NCBI RefSeq assembly: GCF_002965065.1
Contig: NZ_PTRE01000108.1
Span: 1-34,821, forward strand
Source: Escherichia sp. MOD1-EC7003
Lineage (GTDB): Bacteria; Pseudomonadota; Gammaproteobacteria; Enterobacterales; Enterobacteriaceae
Length of the DNA stretch: 34,821 nt
Reading direction: 5' to 3'
Of the stretch, positions 28,062 to 34,821 are shown in pieces. The position numbers and the translations under genes are program-made. Position 1 is the first letter of the stretch; each line of letters begins with the position of its first letter. Below the pieces are notes generated by a model, which saw only the letters and a program-made list of their open reading frames with translations, was not told where the DNA came from and searched no databases.

Positions 28062-28079
28062 CCCGCCCTTACGGGCGGG
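28062..28079 (-). other. GC-rich hairpin between frwB and pflD
   Basis: A 7-bp perfect stem CCCGCCC / GGGCGGG with a TTAC-size loop in the 50-bp gap between frwB and pflD. No T-run follows on the operon strand. It may mark an mRNA processing or stability point separating the PTS subunit from the enzyme genes. Confidence 0.55.
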
Positions 28080-28087
28080 ATAAGAAC

Positions 28088-28408
28088 TTAAGCAGTTTGC
28101 GCCAGGTGAGCTTCAATTTTGCTCATAATGGCATCAGCGCGTTTTACCGCGTCGCTGATGTTGACGCGTACGATGGTCTTGCCAGCAAAGCGCTCTTCAA
28201 ACTTGATGCCGATATCTTTGGTCAGAATCACCATATCGGCGCTTGCCACGTCTTCCGCAGTCAGTTCATTTTCCAGACCAATCGACCCCTGGGTTTCCAC
28301 TTTCACTTCCCAGCCTTTCGTTTTCGCGGCACTTTCCAGCGCCTCTGCTGCCATATAGGTATGGGCAACACCTGAAGGACATGCGGTTACTGCAATAATT
28401 TTCGTCAT
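28088..28408 (-). CDS. frwB: Fructose-like PTS enzyme IIB component FrwB
   Basis: 106-residue IIB phosphocarrier. The active cysteine is in VTACPSGVAHTYMAAEALE, the hallmark of the fructose family, followed by VETQGSIGLENELT. It lies 14 bp after frwC and should work directly with this membrane subunit. Identical in length to K-12. Confidence 0.96.
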   Translation of the reverse strand: MTKIIAVTACPSGVAHTYMAAEALESAAKTKGWEVKVETQGSIGLENELTAEDVASADMVILTKDIGIKFEERFAGKTIVRVNISDAVKRADAIMSKIEAHLAQTA

Positions 28409-28422
28409 GGCTCGTTCCTCAA

Positions 28423-29502
28423 TTAATTAATTTCAAAATCCAGATCCAGGTCGTCTTCCTTCTCATCAGTCGAAGACCCTTTTTTACGCGCCAGACTTTT
28501 CAGCACGTTCACGTAGACTGCCGTCACAACCGCCCCGACAACCACTGCTGCGATATAACCCAGCTTGCCTTCAACCACCGGCAGTACAATCAGACCACCC
28601 CAGCCTGCATAGCACTGAGCACCGACCAGCGCCGCAGTTACCGCACCACAAACAGAACCGACCATGATGGAAGGAATGACACGTAACGGATCGGCAGCGG
28701 CGAAAGGAATCGCCCCTTCAGTGACGCCAACACAGCCCATCACCAGCGCCGCTTTGCCGGTTTCGCGCTCTTCTGCGGAGAAATTTTTACGACCAATCAG
28801 CGTCGCCAGCCCCATGCCCAGCGGTGGAACACAAATCCCAACAGCGGCAATCGCCACCACGGTATAAACGCCCTGAGCAACGCAAATCAGCATGAAGGCA
28901 TAGGCCACTTTGTTAACCGGGCCGCCCATATCGAACGCCAGCATCAGACCCATGATCACCGCCAGCATAACAATGCTGCCCTGCTGCATCCCCTGAAGCC
29001 ACTGAGTCAGGCTGCTTGTCAGCGCTCCCACCGGCTCGCCCAGGCCCCACATCATGATGCCAGCGGTAATTAGTGTGCCGACGATCGGAATGATGAAGAT
29101 TGGCATCACCGAGCGCAGAACTTTATGCACCGGAATTTTCTTCAGGTAATGCACCACGATACCGCCGATAATCCCGGCGATCAGCGCACCAAAGAAGCCC
29201 GCACCAAAGCTGTTACCGACCCAGGCACCGATAGCGCACGGAGCCAGCGCAGAACGTTCTGCAATGGAATAACCAATGTAAGCGGCGAGGAAAGGCACCA
29301 TCAGCGTCAACCCTGCAACGCCGATATCAAACAGTTTTTTTAGATTCGGATCGGCTACGGCATCCGGCACTGCGCCTTTGCCATACAACATGACGGAAAC
29401 CGCCAGCAAAATACCGCCCGATACCACGAAGGGAATCATGTGTGAAACGCCCGTCATTAAATGCTGACGGGTATTTTTCAGGATCTGCACCAACTCATTC
29501 AT
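28423..29502 (-). CDS. frwC: Fructose-like PTS enzyme IIC (permease) FrwC
   Basis: Membrane permease of 359 residues from the ATG at 29502 (MNELVQILKNTRQHLMTG), the K-12 length; a longer frame of 21 codons is not supported. Around eight to ten hydrophobic segments. Conserved IIC features of the fructose family are HLMTGVSHMIPFVVSGGILLA, AFDMGGPVNKVAYAF and the substrate loop VTEGAIPFAAADP. It ends in a highly acidic tail (DEKEDDLDLDFEIN). First gene of the frwCB-pflDC-frwD operon; divergent from ptsA. Confidence 0.95.
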   Translation of the reverse strand: MNELVQILKNTRQHLMTGVSHMIPFVVSGGILLAVSVMLYGKGAVPDAVADPNLKKLFDIGVAGLTLMVPFLAAYIGYSIAERSALAPCAIGAWVGNSFGAGFFGALIAGIIGGIVVHYLKKIPVHKVLRSVMPIFIIPIVGTLITAGIMMWGLGEPVGALTSSLTQWLQGMQQGSIVMLAVIMGLMLAFDMGGPVNKVAYAFMLICVAQGVYTVVAIAAVGICVPPLGMGLATLIGRKNFSAEERETGKAALVMGCVGVTEGAIPFAAADPLRVIPSIMVGSVCGAVTAALVGAQCYAGWGGLIVLPVVEGKLGYIAAVVVGAVVTAVYVNVLKSLARKKGSSTDEKEDDLDLDFEIN

Positions 29503-29811
29503 AAGCTGCTCCCAGGCTTGCGAAAGCCCATATCCATATTTTTTGATGGGAGAAACAATAGGCAATCACAGGCGGAGCAAACAGTGGATAAAAAGGCCAT
29601 TTACTGGATTTTTGTAATATCAGTACAAAAATGCGATCCGCCTCATAACTTGCAATAATCTGGAATCATGCCGCGAAAGGGTATCTTGTGAGACGCGTCG
29701 CAAATTGACGGTTACATTACATTTGTCCAGCTTTTGGCAGATTTGTCACATGGCAGGCCATTGCCGTGCGCTCTTATCCTGTAAACAGAAAACCGTACCG
29801 GGAGAGAGGCA
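29503..29811. promoter_or_regulatory. Divergent frwC / ptsA control region with a CRP-like site
   Basis: The 309 bp between the two operons contain no gene. At 29687-29702, TGTGAGACGCGTCGCA matches the CRP consensus TGTGA-N6-TCACA with one mismatch in the second half. That would suit cyclic-AMP control of a sugar PTS. I cannot assign a reliable -10/-35 for either operon. Confidence 0.4.
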
Positions 29812-32313
29812 ATGGCCCAGATTGTGGAATTTATTTGTGAGCTACCTAACGGCGTACATGCGCGCCCGGCAAGCCACGTTGAAACGCTGTGTAATACTTT
29901 TTCATCACAAATTGAGTGGCATAACCTGCGCACTGACCGCAAGGGCAACGCCAAAAGCGCCCTGGCGCTGATTGGCACCGATACGCTGGTGGGTGATAAC
30001 TGCCAGTTACTGATTTCCGGGGCAGACGAACAGGAAGCGCACCAGCGTTTAAGCCAATGGCTGCGCGATGAATTTCCCCACTGCGACGCGCCGCTGACGG
30101 AAGTAAAATCTGACGAACTGGAGCTGCTGCCGGTTTCACTGACCAATCTGAATCCGCGTATTATCCGCGCCCGCACCGTGTGCAGCGGTAGCGCAGGCGG
30201 CATTCTGACACCGCTCTCTTCTTTAGATCTCAACGCGCTGGGTAACCTCCCCGCAGCCAAAGGCATTGACGCCGAGCAATCCGCGCTGGAAAACGGCCTG
30301 ACGCTGGTGATGAAAAACATTGAGTTTCGTCTGCTGGATAGCGACGGAGCCACCAGCGCGATTCTGGAAGCTCACCGATCCCTGGCTGGCGATACTTCCC
30401 TGCGGGAACACTTACTGGCAGGCGTCAGCGCCGGATTAAGCTGTGCCGAAGCAATTGTCGCCAGCACAAATCACTTTTGTGAAGCGTTTTCCCGTTCCAG
30501 CAGCAGCTACCTGCAAGAACGTGCGCTGGACGTACGCGACGTCAGCTTCCAGTTACTCCAGCAAATCTACGGTGAGCAACGCTTCCCGGCACCGGGCAAA
30601 CTGACGCAGCCCGCCATTTGTATGGCTGATGAACTGACCCCCAGCCAGTTCCTCGAACTGGATAAAAATCACCTTAAAGGTCTGTTGCTCAAAAGCGGCG
30701 GCACCACGTCACATACGGTAATTCTTGCCCGTTCGTTCAACATTCCGACGCTGGTTGGTGTGGATATTGATGCTCTTACCCCGTGGCAGCATCAGACGAT
30801 TTATATCGATGGCAACGCCGGGGCGATTGTGGTTGAGCCTGGGGAAGCCGTTGCGCGCTACTATCAGCAAGAAGCCCGCGTACAGGACGCCCTGCGTGAG
30901 CAACAGCGTGTCTGGCTGACCCAACATGCCCGCACCGCTGACGGTATCCGCATTGAAATTGCCGCTAACATCGCTCACTCCATGGAAGCGCAGGCCGCAT
31001 TCGGCAATGGCGCGGAAGGCGTTGGTTTGTTCCGCACTGAAATGCTCTATATGGATCGCACCAGTGCACCGGGCGAAAGCGAGCTGTACAACATTTTTTG
31101 TCAGGCGCTGGAGTCTGCCAACGGACGCAGCATTATTGTGCGCACTATGGATATTGGCGGTGACAAACCCGTTGATTATCTAAATATTCCCGCAGAAGCT
31201 AACCCGTTTCTCGGTTATCGCGCCGTGCGTATTTATGAAGAGTACGCCTCGCTGTTCACCACGCAGCTACGGTCGATCCTGCGCGCCTCCGCTCATGGCA
31301 GCCTGAAAATCATGATCCCGATGATCTCTTCAATGGAAGAGATCTTATGGGTGAAAGAAAAACTGGTGGAAGCCAAACAGCAACTGCGTAACGAACACAT
31401 TCCGTTTGATGAGAAAATCCAGCTCGGCATCATGCTTGAAGTGCCATCGGTGATGTTCATCATCGATCAATGCTGCGAAGAGATTGATTTCTTTAGTATC
31501 GGCAGTAATGACCTGACGCAATATCTGTTGGCAGTGGATCGCGATAATGCCAAAGTCACCCGTCACTACAACAGCCTCAATCCGGCATTTTTGCGGGCGC
31601 TCGATTACGCCGTGCAGGCGGTGCACCGCCAGGGCAAATGGATTGGTCTGTGTGGTGAACTGGGGGCGAAAGGTTCAGTTCTGCCGCTGCTGGTTGGCCT
31701 GGGGTTGGATGAACTGAGCATGAGCGCACCGTCAATTCCGGCAGCGAAAGCGCGGATGGCGCAACTTGATAGCCGTGAGTGCCGTCAGTTGCTCAACCAG
31801 GCAATGGCCTGCCGTACTTCGCTGGAAGTGGAACACCTGCTGGCGCAATTCCGCATGACCCAACAGGACGCACCGCTGGTCACTGCCGAGTGCATCACGC
31901 TGGAAAGCGACTGGCGCAGCAAAGAAGAAGTGCTCAAAGGTATGACCGATAACCTGCTGCTGGCGGGCCGCTGCCGCTATCCGCGTAAACTGGAAGCCGA
32001 CTTGTGGGCGCGCGAGGCCGTTTTCTCTACCGGTTTGGGCTTTAGTTTTGCCATTCCACACAGCAAATCAGAACACATTGAGCAATCCACCATCAGTGTA
32101 GCGCGTCTGCAAGCACCGGTGCGCTGGGGCGATGATGAAGCGCAATTCATCATTATGTTAACGTTGAACAAACACGCCGCAGGCGATCAGCATATGCGCA
32201 TTTTCTCGCGCCTCGCTCGCCGCATCATGCACGAAGAATTCCGTAACGCGCTGGTTAACGCCGCCTCTGCCGACGCTATCGCCAGCCTGCTGCAACATGA
32301 ACTGGAACTGTAA
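29812..32313 (+). CDS. ptsA: Multiphosphoryl transfer protein (HPr-enzyme I-IIA fusion) PtsA/FrwA
   Basis: 833-residue phosphotransfer fusion. An HPr-like domain (about 1-90) has the active histidine at His16 in [12 protein letters not shown]. Enzyme I (about 120-680) has [14 protein letters not shown] with the phosphohistidine, the PEP-binding [17 protein letters not shown] and the cysteine of [11 protein letters not shown] fructose-type IIA domain (about 690-833) has its histidine in [13 protein letters not shown]. It could therefore pass phosphate from PEP to FrwB or FrwD without PtsI and PtsH. First gene of ptsA-fsaB-gldA, 11 bp before fsaB. All phosphorylation sites look intact. Confidence 0.95.
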   Translation: MAQIVEFICELPNGVHARPASHVETLCNTFSSQIEWHNLRTDRKGNAKSALALIGTDTLVGDNCQLLISGADEQEAHQRLSQWLRDEFPHCDAPLTEVKSDELELLPVSLTNLNPRIIRARTVCSGSAGGILTPLSSLDLNALGNLPAAKGIDAEQSALENGLTLVMKNIEFRLLDSDGATSAILEAHRSLAGDTSLREHLLAGVSAGLSCAEAIVASTNHFCEAFSRSSSSYLQERALDVRDVSFQLLQQIYGEQRFPAPGKLTQPAICMADELTPSQFLELDKNHLKGLLLKSGGTTSHTVILARSFNIPTLVGVDIDALTPWQHQTIYIDGNAGAIVVEPGEAVARYYQQEARVQDALREQQRVWLTQHARTADGIRIEIAANIAHSMEAQAAFGNGAEGVGLFRTEMLYMDRTSAPGESELYNIFCQALESANGRSIIVRTMDIGGDKPVDYLNIPAEANPFLGYRAVRIYEEYASLFTTQLRSILRASAHGSLKIMIPMISSMEEILWVKEKLVEAKQQLRNEHIPFDEKIQLGIMLEVPSVMFIIDQCCEEIDFFSIGSNDLTQYLLAVDRDNAKVTRHYNSLNPAFLRALDYAVQAVHRQGKWIGLCGELGAKGSVLPLLVGLGLDELSMSAPSIPAAKARMAQLDSRECRQLLNQAMACRTSLEVEHLLAQFRMTQQDAPLVTAECITLESDWRSKEEVLKGMTDNLLLAGRCRYPRKLEADLWAREAVFSTGLGFSFAIPHSKSEHIEQSTISVARLQAPVRWGDDEAQFIIMLTLNKHAAGDQHMRIFSRLARRIMHEEFRNALVNAASADAIASLLQHELEL

Positions 32314-32324
32314 AAGGAAACATC

Positions 32325-32987
32325 ATGGAACTGTATCTGGACACCGCTAACGTCGCAGAAGTCGAACGTCTGGCACGCATATTCCCGATTGCCGGGGTGA
32401 CAACTAACCCGAGCATTATCGCTGCCAGCAAAGAGTCCATCTGGGAAGTGCTGCCACGTCTGCAAAAAGCGATTGGTGATGAGGGCATTCTGTTTGCTCA
32501 GACCATGAGCCGTGACGCGCAAGGGATGGTGGAAGAAGCGAAGCGCCTGCGCGACGCCATTCCGGGCCTTGTGGTGAAGATCCCGGTGACTTCCGAAGGT
32601 CTGGCAGCAATTAAAATACTGAAAAAAGAAGGTATTACTACACTTGGCACCGCTGTATATAGCGCCGCACAAGGGCTATTAGCCGCACTGGCAGGGGCAA
32701 AATACGTTGCCCCGTATGTTAACCGTGTCGACGCCCAGGGGGGGGACGGCATTCGTACCGTTCAGGAGCTGCAAGCACTGTTGGAAATGCACGCACCAGA
32801 AAGCATGGTGCTGGCTGCCAGCTTTAAAACACCGCGTCAGGCGCTGGATTGTTTGCTGGCTGGATGTGAAGCCATCACCCTACCCTTAGATGTAGCGCAA
32901 CAAATGCTCAATACGCCTGCGGTAGAGTCAGCGATAGAGAAATTCGAACACGACTGGAATGCCGCCTTTGGCACTACTCATCTCTAA
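32325..32987 (+). CDS. fsaB: Fructose-6-phosphate aldolase 2
   Basis: 220-residue transaldolase-like class I aldolase that splits fructose 6-phosphate to dihydroxyacetone and glyceraldehyde 3-phosphate. The N-terminus [17 protein letters not shown] and [10 protein letters not shown] are typical, and the Schiff-base lysine is Lys85 in [11 protein letters not shown]. It lies between ptsA and gldA, so the dihydroxyacetone product can pass to GldA. An eight-base G run (32738-32745) encodes Gln-Gly-Gly-Asp and could be prone to slippage. Confidence 0.96.
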   Translation: MELYLDTANVAEVERLARIFPIAGVTTNPSIIAASKESIWEVLPRLQKAIGDEGILFAQTMSRDAQGMVEEAKRLRDAIPGLVVKIPVTSEGLAAIKILKKEGITTLGTAVYSAAQGLLAALAGAKYVAPYVNRVDAQGGDGIRTVQELQALLEMHAPESMVLAASFKTPRQALDCLLAGCEAITLPLDVAQQMLNTPAVESAIEKFEHDWNAAFGTTHL

Positions 32988-32997
32988 AGGAGCAATT

Positions 32998-34101
32998 ATG
33001 GACCGCGTTATTCAATCACCAGGTAAATACATCCAGGGCGCAGATGTGATTAATCGTCTGGGCGAATACCTGAAGCCGCTGGCAGAACGCTGGTTAGTGG
33101 TGGGTGACAAATTTGTTTTAGGTTTTGCTCAATCCACTGTCGAGAAAAGCTTTAAAGAAGCCGGATTAGTTGTAGAAATTGCGTCATTTGGCGGTGAATG
33201 TTCGCAAAATGAAATCGACCGTCTGCGTGGCATCGCAGAGACGGCTCAGTGTGGCGCAATTATCGGTATCGGTGGAGGAAAAACCCTCGATACTGCCAAA
33301 GCACTGGCACATTTCATGGGTGTTCCGGTAGCGATCGCACCGACTATCGCCTCTACTGACGCACCGTGCAGCGCACTGTCTGTTATCTACACCGATGATG
33401 GTGAGTTTGACCGCTATCTGCTGTTGCCAAATAACCCGAATATGGTCATTGTCGACACCAAAATCGTTGCTGGCGCACCTGCACGTCTGTTAGCGGCGGG
33501 TATCGGCGATGCACTGGCAACCTGGTTTGAAGCGCGTGCCTGCTCTCGTAGCGGCGCGACCACTATGGCGGGCGGCAAGTGTACCCAGGCGGCTCTTGCG
33601 CTGGCTGAACTGTGCTACAACACTCTGCTGGAAGAAGGCGAAAAAGCGATGCTTGCCGCTGAACAGCATGTAGTGACTCCGGCGCTGGAGCGCGTGATTG
33701 AAGCGAATACCTATTTGAGTGGCGTGGGCTTTGAAAGCGGTGGTCTGGCGGCGGCGCACGCGGTGCATAACGGCCTGACCGCTATTCCAGATGCGCATCA
33801 CTATTATCACGGTGAAAAAGTGGCATTCGGTACGCTGACGCAGCTGGTTCTGGAAAATGCGCCGGTGGAGGAAATCGAAACCGTAGCTGCGCTTAGCCAT
33901 GCGGTAGGTTTGCCAATAACTCTCGCTCAACTGGATATTAAAGAAGATGTCCCGGCGAAAATGCGAATTGTGGCAGAAGCGGCATGTGCAGAAGGTGAAA
34001 CTATCCACAACATGCCTGGCGGCGCAACACCAGATGAAGTATATGCCGCGCTGCTGGTAGCCGATCAGTACGGTCAGCGTTTCCTGCAAGAGTGGGAATA
34101 A
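32998..34101 (+). CDS. gldA: Glycerol dehydrogenase (dihydroxyacetone reductase)
   Basis: NAD-dependent, zinc-containing enzyme interconverting glycerol and dihydroxyacetone, and acting on other small 1,2-diols and aldehydes. The 367-residue form from the ATG at 32998 is chosen because AAAGGAGC lies 8 bp upstream; a 380-residue form would overlap fsaB. NAD-binding [16 protein letters not shown] and the zinc-site regions [25 protein letters not shown] and [12 protein letters not shown] are present. Last gene of ptsA-fsaB-gldA. Confidence 0.97.
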   Translation: MDRVIQSPGKYIQGADVINRLGEYLKPLAERWLVVGDKFVLGFAQSTVEKSFKEAGLVVEIASFGGECSQNEIDRLRGIAETAQCGAIIGIGGGKTLDTAKALAHFMGVPVAIAPTIASTDAPCSALSVIYTDDGEFDRYLLLPNNPNMVIVDTKIVAGAPARLLAAGIGDALATWFEARACSRSGATTMAGGKCTQAALALAELCYNTLLEEGEKAMLAAEQHVVTPALERVIEANTYLSGVGFESGGLAAAHAVHNGLTAIPDAHHYYHGEKVAFGTLTQLVLENAPVEEIETVAALSHAVGLPITLAQLDIKEDVPAKMRIVAEAACAEGETIHNMPGGATPDEVYAALLVADQYGQRFLQEWE

Positions 34102-34110
34102 CCTACGCCA

Positions 34111-34135
34111 AACTCCCGGCTTGTCCGGGAGTTTC
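34111..34135 (+). terminator. Terminator after gldA
   Basis: Perfect 10-bp stem AAACTCCCGG / CCGGGAGTTT with a 5-nt loop, 9 bp after the gldA stop. The terminal T residues are within the stem, so the U-run is short (TTT). It should end the ptsA-fsaB-gldA transcript before the repeat array. Confidence 0.8.
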
Positions 34136-34137
34136 AG

Positions 34138-34821
34138 ATTGTTGACAACGTGCGCGTTGTTCATGCCGGATGCGGCGTGAACGCCTTATCCGGCCTACAA
34201 AAACATGCAGTTTCAATAGATTGCAGAGATTACGTAGGCCTGATAAGCGCAGCGCATCAGGCAATTTTGCATTTGTCATCATTCTCAGGCCGAACCCTGC
34301 CTCAGATTGTTGACAACGTGCGCGTTGTTCATGCCGGATGCGGCGTGAACGCCTTATCCGGCCTACAAAACCATACAATTTCAATAGATTGTAGAGATTA
34401 CGTAGGCCTGATAAGCGCAGCGCATCAGGCAATTTTGCGTTTGTCATCATTCTCAGGCGGCTCATATTGTTGACAACGCGCGCGTTGTTCATGCCGGATG
34501 CGGCGTGAACGCCTTATCCGGCCTACAAAAACATACAATTTCAATAGATTGCAGAGATTATGTAGGCCTGATAAGCGCAGCGCATCAGGCAATTTTGCAT
34601 TTGTCATCATTCTCAGGCGGCTCATATTGTTGACAACGTGCGCTTTGTTCATGCCGGATGCGGCGTGAACGCCTTATCCGGCCTACAAAACCATACAATT
34701 TCAATAGATTGCAGAGATTACGTAGGCCTGATAAGCGTAGCGCATCAGGCAATTTTGCATTTGTCATCATTCTCAGGCGGCTCATATTGTTGACAACGTG
34801 CGCTTTGTTCATGCCGGATGC
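34138..34821. repeat. Tandem array of BIME/RIP-like units (four complete, fifth cut by the window edge)
   Basis: Units begin at 34140, 34307, 34467, 34627 and 34787 (TTGTTGACAAC), giving periods of 167, 160, 160 and 160 bp. Each complete unit has a GC palindrome (ACAACG...CGTTGT type), a REP (GCCGGATGCGGCGTGAACG...GGCCTAC), a spacer, an inverted REP (GTAGGCCTGATAAGCG...CAGGC) and an AT-rich linker (AATTTTGCATTTGTCATC). The REP-spacer-inverted-REP layout is that of BIME-1. Its spacer contains TTTCAATAGATTG (34211, 34379, 34539, 34699), one mismatch from the IHF consensus, as in RIP elements. Copies differ at only a few bases, indicating recent amplification or gene conversion. Open frames inside it are not genes. 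Confidence 0.93.

Noticed and set aside
34103-34812. Several repetitive open frames in the array after gldA (MNKAHVVNNMSRLRM type)
   Set aside because: They are translations of the repeated BIME unit, with a near-identical peptide per copy and no start signals; they reflect the DNA repeat, not protein genes.
34138-34821. Possible CRISPR array
   Set aside because: Repeat units are 160 bp long, nearly identical throughout and without unique spacers; REP palindromes explain the pattern and no cas genes are present.

Overview
The window is a stretch of Escherichia coli chromosome, or of a very close relative. I base this on gene order and on near-identity, recalled from memory and not computed, of almost every protein to E. 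coli K-12. It corresponds to the K-12 block rrnB-murI-btuB-trmA-yijD-fabR-sthA-oxyR-oxyS-argHBC-argE-ppc-eptC-yijO-frw/pfl-ptsA-fsaB-gldA, read in the reverse of the usual orientation. It starts inside the rrnB leader and ends inside a tandem repeat array beyond gldA.

Layout. 1-260: leader and promoters P2 and P1 of an rRNA operon that runs off the left edge. 275-3190: murI and btuB, overlapping by 56 bp, under a cobalamin riboswitch. 3300-5446: trmA, then yijD-fabR convergent to it. 5553-8083: an accessory pair, an M20 amidohydrolase and an MHS-family transporter, placed between fabR and sthA, with an ERIC repeat in its leader. 8537-11048: sthA, oxyR and the small RNA OxyS. 11087-13651: a second accessory pair, a D-mannonate-dehydratase-like enolase-superfamily enzyme and an ACS-family sugar-acid transporter, between oxyS and argH. 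14054-18694: argHBC and the divergent argE around two ARG boxes. 18871-21692: ppc with promoter and terminator. 21831-24566: eptC and yijO. 24553-29502: the frwCB-pflDC-frwD operon. 29812-34101: the divergent ptsA-fsaB-gldA operon. 34138-34821: four complete tandem copies and part of a fifth of a 160-167 bp REP-containing unit.

How the genes work together. murI feeds peptidoglycan, fabR controls unsaturated fatty acid synthesis, sthA balances NAD(H)/NADP(H), and oxyR/oxyS form the peroxide response. The arg genes carry out four steps of arginine synthesis and ppc replenishes oxaloacetate. The frw/ptsA/pflDC/fsaB/gldA group looks like a phosphotransferase import system coupled to a glycyl-radical enzyme, an aldolase and a dihydroxyacetone/glycerol dehydrogenase; its substrate cannot be read from the sequence.

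The most notable points are: (i) btuB is a mosaic whose ends match K-12 but whose middle, most of the plug and barrel, is strongly divergent; (ii) two unrelated enzyme-plus-transporter modules sit either side of sthA-oxyR-oxyS at places where K-12 has none; (iii) the tandem repeat array after gldA has a near-consensus IHF-like site in every complete unit. I did not find a clearly new defence or mobile system. Comparisons with K-12 are from memory and should be confirmed by alignment.
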